Positions 50,795 through 57,891 of a stretch of DNA of 64,000 bases are shown here, piece after piece. Below the pieces are notes generated by a model that saw only the letters and a list, made by a program, of their open reading frames with translations, ran no database searches and was not told the origin of the DNA. The first letter of the stretch is position 1. The number at the start of each line of letters is the position of its first letter. The translations under genes and the position numbers were made by a program. The DNA comes from Dyella psychrodurans (GTDB lineage: Bacteria; Pseudomonadota; Gammaproteobacteria; Xanthomonadales; Rhodanobacteraceae), in the NCBI RefSeq assembly GCF_003363265.1, contig NZ_QRBF01000005.1, forward strand, positions 314,571 through 378,570, given 5' to 3'.

Positions 50795-51373
50795 ATGCGT
50801 ACTTACCGACACAGTCTTAAAGCACTTCGCGATGTTGCGCTCGCGCAGTCATTCGAAAAAAATCCGGATCTCGCGTCGTTGTCGCGCGAACTCGGCGGCA
50901 TCATCCATCGCGATGCGCAAACGCTTGCGGAGGGTTTGTCCGATCTTCGTCGCGGCCATCGCGGATTCGAACGCTGGCTCGTCGCGCGTCGTGGCCGTCC
51001 TGGCGTGAGCGTGCTGGTGATGGCATGGCCACCCGGTTACACCACGCCGTCGCACGATCATGCGGGCTTGTGGGGCATCGAGTTGAGCCTGTACGGCGCG
51101 CTGGAAGTGGAATCGTGGACGCGCCCGTCGACATCTCATCCGTGGCAGTTGCGCGGACGCGATTGGCTGGGGCCTGGCGATGCGACCTGGTTCGACAACG
51201 ACATGCCCTATATGCATCGCTGCCGCAACCTGTCGCGGCAGGAGACTGCGCTGACGCTGCACGTTTACGGCGGCGATCTGGACGATTACGCCACCTACGA
51301 ACCGGTCGAAGCCGAACCGTTCTGGCAGACACAGCCGCAGCGCGCAAGGATTGCCGGTCCTCTTCGCGTTTGA
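50795..51373 (+). CDS. cysteine dioxygenase-like cupin
   Basis: Cupin of 192 residues of the cysteine dioxygenase family, non-heme iron enzymes that oxidise thiols such as cysteine to sulfinates. The three-His iron site fits SHDHAGLWG (two His) and MPYMHRCRNLS (third His); TLHVYGGDLDDYATYEP is the family's C-terminal signature. Overall it has the CDO_I-like pattern but is shorter in the N-terminal region than mammalian CDO; substrate may be cysteine or another thiol. The ATG at 50795 has a weak ribosome site. A flavoprotein gene follows after 44 bases, on the same strand, and may act with it. Confidence 0.8.
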   Translation: MRTYRHSLKALRDVALAQSFEKNPDLASLSRELGGIIHRDAQTLAEGLSDLRRGHRGFERWLVARRGRPGVSVLVMAWPPGYTTPSHDHAGLWGIELSLYGALEVESWTRPSTSHPWQLRGRDWLGPGDATWFDNDMPYMHRCRNLSRQETALTLHVYGGDLDDYATYEPVEAEPFWQTQPQRARIAGPLRV

Positions 51374-51417
51374 TGTGACGTCAAAAACAAAGCTTCACCC
51401 ACACCTCAAGGAATGAC

Positions 51418-52785
51418 ATGTTTCGACGGGTCGCCATTGTCGGCGGCGGCGCCGCGGGGGCCACGCTGCTCAGCGAATTGCTGGAGCGCCCTGTTGCGCA
51501 ACCGCTGCATCTGGATTGGTATACCGCCGGCGCGACGCCAGGTCGTGGCGTCGCTTACAGCACGCGCTCGAAACTGCATCTGTTGAATGTGCGTGCGGCG
51601 TCGATGGGCATGTTCGCCAGCCGTCCCACCGGCTTTCTGGAATACATGCAGAAGCAGGATCCCAGCATTTCGGGCACCGATTTTTTGCCGCGCTGCTGGT
51701 ACGGCGATTACCTCGAAGCGGAAACCGCGAGCGCGCTGCGCCGCGCGAAGGAACGCGGTCACGATGTACGCGTCGTGCCGTACGCCGTGGAAGCCGTCGT
51801 GCCTGAAAACGACGGCGTGACGTTGTTCCAGGGCGAATCCACCACGCGCGTCGAGGCGGCGGTGCTGGCGCTCGGCTCGCTCGCGCCGCGCCCGCTTCCC
51901 GGCGTGGGCGATGCGGCCATCGCAAGCGGCCGTTATGTCACCATGCCATGGCAGTTCATTGCGAGCGCGAAGCCCGACATAAAGCAGCACCATGTGTTGG
52001 TCGTCGGCCTGGGCCTCACGGCCGTCGACATACTGCTCGAGCTTGCCGACAAATGGCCCAATGCCCGCTTTACCGCCATTTCCCGGCACGGCGGATTGCC
52101 GGAGTCGCATCAATCCAGCGCGTCGCTCCCTTATGAAGATTGCGCCGAGCTTGTCGAGACGATGTGCGACGCGCCGGATATCCGCACCTGGATGCATCTT
52201 CTGCGCGACTCAGTCACGCATGTCGACGACTGGCGCAGCGTGATCGACTGCCTGCGGCCGCACACATCGTCGCTGTGGCAAGCGCTGCCGCGCGCCGAAC
52301 GTGCACGCTTCCTGCGTCACGCACGCTGGATGTGGGAACGCGCAAGGCATCGCATGGCGCCGCACGTGGCGCAATCCATCAACGTGCTCGAACAGTCGGG
52401 ACGACTGCGACGCCTGCGAGGCCATATACACGGTGTCGCCCTCACCGACAGCGGCGTGCAGATGACCTTCCTGCCCAAGGGCGAAACGACGGAACAAACG
52501 CTGGATGCGGACATCATCATCCAGAGCACCGGCTTGGAAACCGATGTGCGCCGCACCAGTCACGGACTGCTGCAGCAGCTGATGACCAACGGCCATGTCC
52601 GCTCCGATCCTTTCGGCCTCGGCATCGAGGCCACCCCGGACGGCCGACTGCTGCACGACGGCAAAGCCTGGCCGCGCTTCTTCGCCATCGGCAGCCTGTT
52701 GCGCGGCACGCTGTGGGAATCCACCGCCATGCCGGAAATCCGCCAGCAAGCGCGACAGCTCGCCGATCGCATCCTGGCCGATTAG
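51418..52785 (+). CDS. FAD/NAD(P)-binding flavoprotein (NAD_binding_9 type)
   Basis: Flavoprotein of 455 residues, related to E. coli YdhS, function unknown. The FAD Rossmann motif RVAIVGGGAAGATLLSELL is at the N-terminus, the NAD(P) motif HVLVVGLGLTAVDILLEL near residue 200, and LDADIIIQSTGLETDVR in the third part. ARPGRGVAYST-like residues (TPGRGVAYSTRSKLHLLN) mark this family. The ATG has AAGGA five bases upstream. It follows the cysteine-dioxygenase-like gene by 44 bases, so it may use or recycle its product; that is inference from position. Confidence 0.82.
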   Translation: MFRRVAIVGGGAAGATLLSELLERPVAQPLHLDWYTAGATPGRGVAYSTRSKLHLLNVRAASMGMFASRPTGFLEYMQKQDPSISGTDFLPRCWYGDYLEAETASALRRAKERGHDVRVVPYAVEAVVPENDGVTLFQGESTTRVEAAVLALGSLAPRPLPGVGDAAIASGRYVTMPWQFIASAKPDIKQHHVLVVGLGLTAVDILLELADKWPNARFTAISRHGGLPESHQSSASLPYEDCAELVETMCDAPDIRTWMHLLRDSVTHVDDWRSVIDCLRPHTSSLWQALPRAERARFLRHARWMWERARHRMAPHVAQSINVLEQSGRLRRLRGHIHGVALTDSGVQMTFLPKGETTEQTLDADIIIQSTGLETDVRRTSHGLLQQLMTNGHVRSDPFGLGIEATPDGRLLHDGKAWPRFFAIGSLLRGTLWESTAMPEIRQQARQLADRILAD

Positions 52786-52862
52786 GGAACGTAGCGGCCC
52801 GCCTGGCGGCCGCGCAGTAGTTTTGTTCGCGGCTCTTAGCGCGTGCGAGAATCGCCCGTACT

Positions 52863-54263
52863 ATGAGCCTCCCACAGCTTGTCACCCTGCTCGCCATGCT
52901 GCTGCATGTGGCGGGAATCGTCGCCGCGATGCACGCGATGATGAACACGCGCACGCCGCAAGGCGCGTTTGCCTGGGCGCTGGGCCTGGTGTTCCTGCCG
53001 TACGTGACGCTGGTGCCCTATCTCTATCTCGGGCGACGTCGCTTCGAGGGCTATGTCACCTTGCATCGTGCGCATCGCCAGCGTCTTTCCGAAGCGTCGC
53101 TGCGCGGCGAATTTCCAGGCGTGCCTCCATCGTGCACGCAATACGCGGCACTGGCGCAGATGCTGGGCAACAGTTTTCATCCCGGACAACAGTTGCGTTT
53201 GCTCATCGACGGCGAGGCAGCGTTCCAGGCGATGTTCAGCGCCCTCGCCCAGGCCGAGCGCTGCGTGCTGGTGCAGTTCTTCATCTTCCACGACGACAAT
53301 CTCGGCCGCCGCATGCAGCAGGCGCTGCTCGAGCGCGCCGCCGCCGGCGTGCAGGTGTACGTGCTGTTCGACGGCATCGGCAGTCACGCCCTGCCCAGGC
53401 ATTACGTGGAGACCCTGGCGCAAGGCGGCGTCGCCATCCATCCCTTTGCCACCGAGCGGCGCAGCAATCGTTTCCAGCTCAATTTCCGCAATCACCGCAA
53501 GATCGTGGTGGTCGATGGCTGGACCGGTTTCGTCGGCGGCTTGAACGTGGGCGACGAATACCTGGGCCTGAAACCGCCGCTGTCGCCATGGCGCGACACG
53601 CACCTGCAGATGAGCGGCCCGGCGGTGATGGACTTGCAGCGCAGCTTTGCCGTCGATTGGCATTGGGTCACCGGCGAACTGCCGCCGATGCTCCCGCCGC
53701 GTCCCGCACAAGGCAGCGCCGACACATTGATTACCGCGACCGGCCCCGCCGATCCGCAGGAAACCTGCTCGTTGTTCTTTACCGTGGCGATCAACGCGGC
53801 GCGTCGGCGCCTGTGGCTGACCACACCCTACTTTGTTCCCGACCAGGCGGTGATGTCGGCCTTGCGATTGGCGGTGATGCGCGGCGTGGATGTGCGCGTG
53901 CTGCTGCCGTCACGCCCGGATCACCGCACGGTGTTCCTGGCCTCCACGCTGCATGCGCACGATGCCATCAACGCCGGCATCCACGTGTATCGCTATCAAC
54001 CTGGATTCGTGCATCAGAAGGTCATCCTGATCGATGACGACACGGTCAGCATCGGCAGCATGAACCTGGACAACCGTTCGTTCCGTCTCAATTTCGAAAT
54101 CGGCGCGATGAATGTGGACCGCACTTTCGCGAAAGAGGTGGAACACATGTTGATCGACGATTTCGCTCACGCGGTGGAAGTCACGCGCGACGAATACCGC
54201 AAGGCGCCTTACCTGCGCCGCCTCGCCATGCATATAGCTCGACTGTTTGATCCGATCCTGTAA
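52863..54263 (+). CDS. cls: cardiolipin synthase (phospholipase D family)
   Basis: Inner-membrane enzyme that makes cardiolipin from phosphatidylglycerol. The 466-residue protein has two N-terminal transmembrane helices (LVTLLAMLLHVAGIVAA; GAFAWALGLVFLPYVTLV) and the two catalytic HKD motifs: FRNHRKIVVVDGWTGFVGG near residue 205 and GFVHQKVILIDDDTVSIGSM near 385. It ends short of the C-terminal tail typical of some Cls forms, but both motifs are complete. Start is the ATG at 52863 with a weak ribosome site. It follows the flavoprotein by 77 bases; whether they form a unit is unknown. Class ClsA-like. Confidence 0.92.
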   Translation: MSLPQLVTLLAMLLHVAGIVAAMHAMMNTRTPQGAFAWALGLVFLPYVTLVPYLYLGRRRFEGYVTLHRAHRQRLSEASLRGEFPGVPPSCTQYAALAQMLGNSFHPGQQLRLLIDGEAAFQAMFSALAQAERCVLVQFFIFHDDNLGRRMQQALLERAAAGVQVYVLFDGIGSHALPRHYVETLAQGGVAIHPFATERRSNRFQLNFRNHRKIVVVDGWTGFVGGLNVGDEYLGLKPPLSPWRDTHLQMSGPAVMDLQRSFAVDWHWVTGELPPMLPPRPAQGSADTLITATGPADPQETCSLFFTVAINAARRRLWLTTPYFVPDQAVMSALRLAVMRGVDVRVLLPSRPDHRTVFLASTLHAHDAINAGIHVYRYQPGFVHQKVILIDDDTVSIGSMNLDNRSFRLNFEIGAMNVDRTFAKEVEHMLIDDFAHAVEVTRDEYRKAPYLRRLAMHIARLFDPIL

Positions 54264-54267
54264 ACGC

Positions 54268-54651
54268 CTAATCGCCGCGCCACACGCCACGCCAGTCGCC
54301 GCCGCGCACGATCCAGGCCACCGTTGCGCCGACAAAGGCACCGACCAGCTCCCAGAACACGCGCAGGCCGATATTGTCCGGATCGTGCACCTGGGCCAGC
54401 TTGGCTTTCAACAGTTGAATCGACTGCAACTGGCCATAGTTGAAATAGAACAGATCCCACGCGTCGCCACTGGCCGTCAGCAACAGCGACAACAGAAACG
54501 CGACGCTGAGCTTCTTGAGCGGACTCCAGCCCTGCCGGCGGCCGATCGCATCCACAATGAGGTACAGCACGAAGGCCACGGCGGCACTGATGCCACCGGC
54601 TTCCAGGCCGCCCACCAGGCCATATCCCATCCACGATTGGTCGTAGTGCAT
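54268..54651 (-). CDS. membrane protein of unknown function
   Basis: Protein of 127 residues with three hydrophobic segments: GISAAVAFVLYLIVDAIG near 19-37, LSVAFLLSLLLTASGDA near 48-64 and GLRVFWELVGAFVGATVAWI near 95-114. It ends RGGDWRGVWRGD. I recognise no family. The ATG at 54651 is the only early start; the longer frame 54209-54685 is a shadow in another frame. It converges on cls with a 4-base gap and diverges from pncA. Confidence 0.6.
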   Translation of the reverse strand: MHYDQSWMGYGLVGGLEAGGISAAVAFVLYLIVDAIGRRQGWSPLKKLSVAFLLSLLLTASGDAWDLFYFNYGQLQSIQLLKAKLAQVHDPDNIGLRVFWELVGAFVGATVAWIVRGGDWRGVWRGD

Positions 54652-54740
54652 AAGTCGGTGCGTTCCTCGGATCGATCGCTTGCATTATGCCGCGCCTTGG
54701 CAGTGGAATCTTGCGACAACGACTTGCCCGAGCCTAACCC

Positions 54741-55379
54741 ATGCACCGCCACGCCGCCCTGATCCTCGTCGACGTCCAGCCCGATTTCATGCTTGGCGGC
54801 GCACTGGCCTGCCACGACGGCGACGCCATCGTGCCCGGTGTCGACGACCTGCTGCGCCGGCGCCTTTTCAGGCAGACCGTGGCGACCCAGGACTGGCATC
54901 CGCGCGGACATGTCTCGTTCGCGAGCATGCATGCCGGCGCCAAGCCGTTCCAGGAAATCCCGCTTTACGGCTACCCGCAAACGCTCTGGCCCGACCACTG
55001 CGTGCAAGACACGCCCGGCGCCGCGATGCATCCGGATATCGACTGGTCGCCCCTGGACCTGATCCTGCGCAAAGGCAACGACCCGGATGTGGATTCCTAT
55101 AGCGGCTTCCGCGAGAACCACGGACCCGACGGCACACGCCCCAGCACCGGACTGGCCGGATGGTTGCGCGAACGCGGCGTGAGCGAGGTTTATGTCGCCG
55201 GCCTGGCGCGGGACGTGTGCGTGCTGTGGACGGCGCAGGATGCGCTCACGCTCGGTTTCCGCACCCATGTGCTGTGGGACCTTACACGCCCTGTCACACC
55301 CGATACCGATGAAGCGACGCGCGCCACCTTGATGTCGCTGGGCATCGGGGTCGTCGATGCCGCGTCGGAGCTTGCCTAG
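54741..55379 (+). CDS. pncA: nicotinamidase
   Basis: Hydrolyses nicotinamide to nicotinate for NAD salvage. The 212-residue protein has the complete catalytic set: Asp11 (LILVDVQPDF), Lys111 (ILRKGNDPD) and Cys160 (GLARDVCVLWTA), matching E. coli PncA numbering, and the metal site Asp51, His53 and His57 (QDWHPRGHVSF). The start ATG at 54741 is the first in frame. Its stop TAG at 55377-55379 overlaps the stop of the opposite-strand CPXCG gene on the palindromic CTAG. It stands alone; no other NAD gene is near. Confidence 0.94.
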   Translation: MHRHAALILVDVQPDFMLGGALACHDGDAIVPGVDDLLRRRLFRQTVATQDWHPRGHVSFASMHAGAKPFQEIPLYGYPQTLWPDHCVQDTPGAAMHPDIDWSPLDLILRKGNDPDVDSYSGFRENHGPDGTRPSTGLAGWLRERGVSEVYVAGLARDVCVLWTAQDALTLGFRTHVLWDLTRPVTPDTDEATRATLMSLGIGVVDAASELA

Positions 55380-55567
55380 GCGTCGTCCTCGCCGGAGACG
55401 GTGACATGCACCTGATCATCGTCGTCGATGCGCACGTCGATGTTCATCGGGCAGCAGCACACCTGGCAGTCTTCGATATAACTCTGTGCGCTTCCTGCCG
55501 TCGGATCGACCAGGATGCCGAAGTGTTCACCGCAATAAGGACACTGGATGGGGTACGGAGCGAGCAT
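55376..55567 (-). CDS. CPXCG-motif cysteine-rich protein
   Basis: Small protein of 63 residues with two Cys pairs (IQCPYCGEHF; CQVCCCPMNI), a likely zinc- or iron-binding knuckle. The rest is acidic (RIDDDDQVHVTVSGEDDA). It belongs to the CPXCG family of unknown function, common in gammaproteobacteria. The ATG at 55567 starts 18 bases after the HAD gene, so they are probably co-transcribed. Its stop shares the CTAG with the pncA stop. Confidence 0.85.
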   Translation of the reverse strand: MLAPYPIQCPYCGEHFGILVDPTAGSAQSYIEDCQVCCCPMNIDVRIDDDDQVHVTVSGEDDA

Positions 55568-55585
55568 GGCGCCAGTGTAAATCCA

Positions 55586-56305
55586 TCAGGCTGCCGCACG
55601 CGCGGAAAGTTGCGCAATCGCCGCCGGAATGTCCGCGGGCGCCTGCACGGTGAGCATGCGCGGCGCGTCGGCCTCGCCCAGGCCGTTCTCCAGTTCGTGT
55701 TCCCAGGTCACGTGATAGGGCATGTGCACGCCCCAGCCGCCCAGGCGGATCACCGGCTCGATATCCGAGCGCAGCGAATTGCCCACCATCGCAAACTGCG
55801 CGGGCTCCAGCGCAAACTCCGCCAACACCCGGCGATAGGTCGCGGTGTCTTTCTCCGACACGATCTCGATGCGCTGGAACAGATCGGACATCCCCGACTG
55901 CATCACCTTTTTCTCCTGATGGAACAGGTCGCCCTTGGTGATCAGCACCACCGCATGCCGCTCGGCCACGGCCGCGACCGCCTCGCGCACCCCCGGCAGC
56001 AGCTCCACCGGATGCTGCAGGACATATTTTCCGACCTCGACCAGCCGGTGAATATCCGCCGCGGAGATGCGCCCCTCGGTGATCGCGATGGCCGTTTCCA
56101 CCATCGAGAGCGTCATGCCCTTGGCGCCATAACCGAACAGCTTCAGGTTGCGCCGTTCGGTGGCCAACATGCTGGCCTGCACGCTGGCGTCGCCCACGTC
56201 GACGTAGCGACCGATCAGGGCGGTGAACTGTGCGCTGGCTTCGCGGTAGTAATCCTCGCTGCGCCAAAGCGTATCGTCGCCGTCGAAACCGATGAGCCTG
56301 AGCAT
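55586..56305 (-). CDS. HAD-superfamily hydrolase
   Basis: Phosphatase-like enzyme of 239 residues. Motif I is FDGDDTLW with Asp8 and Asp10, motif II ITKGD, and the late MVGNSLRSDIEPVIRLGG holds motif IV. A helical cap (about 15-95, YYREASAQFTALIGRYV onward) lies between motif I and II. The family covers many phosphatases; substrate is unknown. The ATG at 56305 is the only early start. It is followed after 18 bases by the CPXCG gene and diverges from the potassium channel gene. Confidence 0.85.
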   Translation of the reverse strand: MLRLIGFDGDDTLWRSEDYYREASAQFTALIGRYVDVGDASVQASMLATERRNLKLFGYGAKGMTLSMVETAIAITEGRISAADIHRLVEVGKYVLQHPVELLPGVREAVAAVAERHAVVLITKGDLFHQEKKVMQSGMSDLFQRIEIVSEKDTATYRRVLAEFALEPAQFAMVGNSLRSDIEPVIRLGGWGVHMPYHVTWEHELENGLGEADAPRMLTVQAPADIPAAIAQLSARAAA

Positions 56306-56424
56306 GGACCGCGCGCCTGACCTGGGGGACGAACCATCTTACTTTCCCGACTGTGCAAGTGCAGCGAGGAAGCGTCGGGCCCGAGCGCTACAATCGCGCC
56401 CAGGAACCGTAGGAGCGAACACAC

Positions 56425-57336
56425 ATGCCCGGGAAGCCATTGTCGCCATGGCGGCGAAAACCGCGCACGGTACAGATCGGAGGGCGCCCGTTCGTCTCCG
56501 AAGGCATCCATGAGCCTTTCTGGGACGACTTCTACCACCGCGCCCTCACCATGACGTGGCCGGCCTTCTTCGGCCTGGCCGTCAGCGTCTTCCTGATGTT
56601 CAACGCCGTGTTCGCGATGATCTACCAGATCGATCAGCACGGCATCGCCAACCAGTATCCGCAAGGCCTGGCCGGTGCGTTCTTTTTCAGCGTGGAAACG
56701 CTCGCCACCGTCGGCTATGGCGACATGCATCCGCAGTCGGTCTACACGCACATCGTGGCGACGGTGGAAATCATCATCGGCATGGGCAACATCGCCGTAT
56801 TCACCGGCCTGATCTTCGCGCGCTTCTCGCGACCGCGCTCCAAGATCATCTTCGGCAAGCATCCTGTCGTGCGTACGATCGACGGCAAGCAGACGCTGAT
56901 GATGCGCGCCGCCAACATGCGCATGAACCTGATCGCGCAGGCATCGGCGCAGCTTCACCTGGTTCGCCTGCACCATTCGCCGGAAGGGTTCCAGATACGC
57001 CGTATCGAGGACATGACGCTGCTGCGCAACGAGCACCCGGTGTTCATGCTCAGCTGGAATGTCATGCACGTCATCGACGAAAACAGCCCGCTGTACAACG
57101 CCACGCCCGAGAGCCTGGAAGCCACCGAAACCACGCTGCTGCTGACCATCGAGGGCGTGGACGAAACCACCTCGCAGTCGATGCTCGCCCGCCACCAATG
57201 GCCCATCGGGGATGTGCGCTGGAATCACCGCTACATCGACCTGGTGCGCCGCGACGAGCACGGCGTCAACATCATCGACTACACCATCTTCGACGAAGTG
57301 CTCCCGCTGGATGAGGAAGCGGGCAATAGCCCGTAA
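56425..57336 (+). CDS. KirBac inwardly rectifying potassium channel
   Basis: Inner-membrane potassium channel subunit of 303 residues that forms tetramers. A short cytosolic N-terminus leads to outer helix (WPAFFGLAVSVFLMFNAVFA), pore helix and the selectivity filter TVGYG at 95-99, then inner helix (GNIAVFTGLIFARFSRP), and a cytosolic beta-rich Kir domain from about 130 to 300 (VVRTIDGKQTLMMRAANMR; DVRWNHRYIDLVRR). The order matches KirBac1.1. The ATG has AGGAG nine bases before it. It may set membrane potential; no regulator is adjacent. Confidence 0.93.
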   Translation: MPGKPLSPWRRKPRTVQIGGRPFVSEGIHEPFWDDFYHRALTMTWPAFFGLAVSVFLMFNAVFAMIYQIDQHGIANQYPQGLAGAFFFSVETLATVGYGDMHPQSVYTHIVATVEIIIGMGNIAVFTGLIFARFSRPRSKIIFGKHPVVRTIDGKQTLMMRAANMRMNLIAQASAQLHLVRLHHSPEGFQIRRIEDMTLLRNEHPVFMLSWNVMHVIDENSPLYNATPESLEATETTLLLTIEGVDETTSQSMLARHQWPIGDVRWNHRYIDLVRRDEHGVNIIDYTIFDEVLPLDEEAGNSP

Positions 57337-57338
57337 CG

Positions 57339-57713
57339 CTACCCGCCTACGCGCTTCCTTTCCGCGACGATATCGTGCACCGGACGCACTTCGATGCTGC
57401 CGGTGGCGGCCCACGGGAACGTCTTGGCGATACGCACCGCTTCTTCCATGTCGGCGGCCTCGATCAGATTGAAACCGCCAAGGTATTCCCTGGCCTCCGC
57501 GAACGGACCATCGATCACCGTGGCCTGGTTGTTGCGCACGCGTATCGTCTTGGTCAGCGCGGGCGGCTCCAGCTGCATGGAATCGAGCAGATGACCTTCG
57601 GCGCGCAGTTCGTCGGCGTGCTTGAAGCACCCGTTCATCATCTTGTCGTACTGGCCGGGCGGCAGTGCGTCGAGCAGCGTGTCGTCGTTGTAGATCATGA
57701 CCAGGAATTTCAT
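57339..57713 (-). CDS. YciI/DGPF-type small protein
   Basis: Protein of 124 residues of the YCII-related (DGPF) family, ferredoxin-like dimers of unclear function, some fused to sigma factors. The signature is VIDGPFAEAREYLGGFNLIE near residue 68; the opening KFLVMIYNDDTLLDALPP is typical. The start at 57713 is preceded by GAGCGAGAACG. It lies 2 bases past the KirBac stop on the opposite strand and diverges from the GH89 gene, so it stands as a single transcription unit. Confidence 0.85.
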   Translation of the reverse strand: MKFLVMIYNDDTLLDALPPGQYDKMMNGCFKHADELRAEGHLLDSMQLEPPALTKTIRVRNNQATVIDGPFAEAREYLGGFNLIEAADMEEAVRIAKTFPWAATGSIEVRPVHDIVAERKRVGG

Positions 57714-57891
57714 GACGTTCTCGCTCAGGCTGTTGGACGTTGCGGCAACCGTCGCAGCCTAGGCCAGTTACGGACACGAATCCACTGCCCAAGGTCATGC
57801 GCCGGCCGTCAGTCTCGCGCAATCATGCGATGATCCGGCACTGAGTGATGGCAACGTGCTGCCAGATGCCCGGTTTTCGCGGAGATATCGC

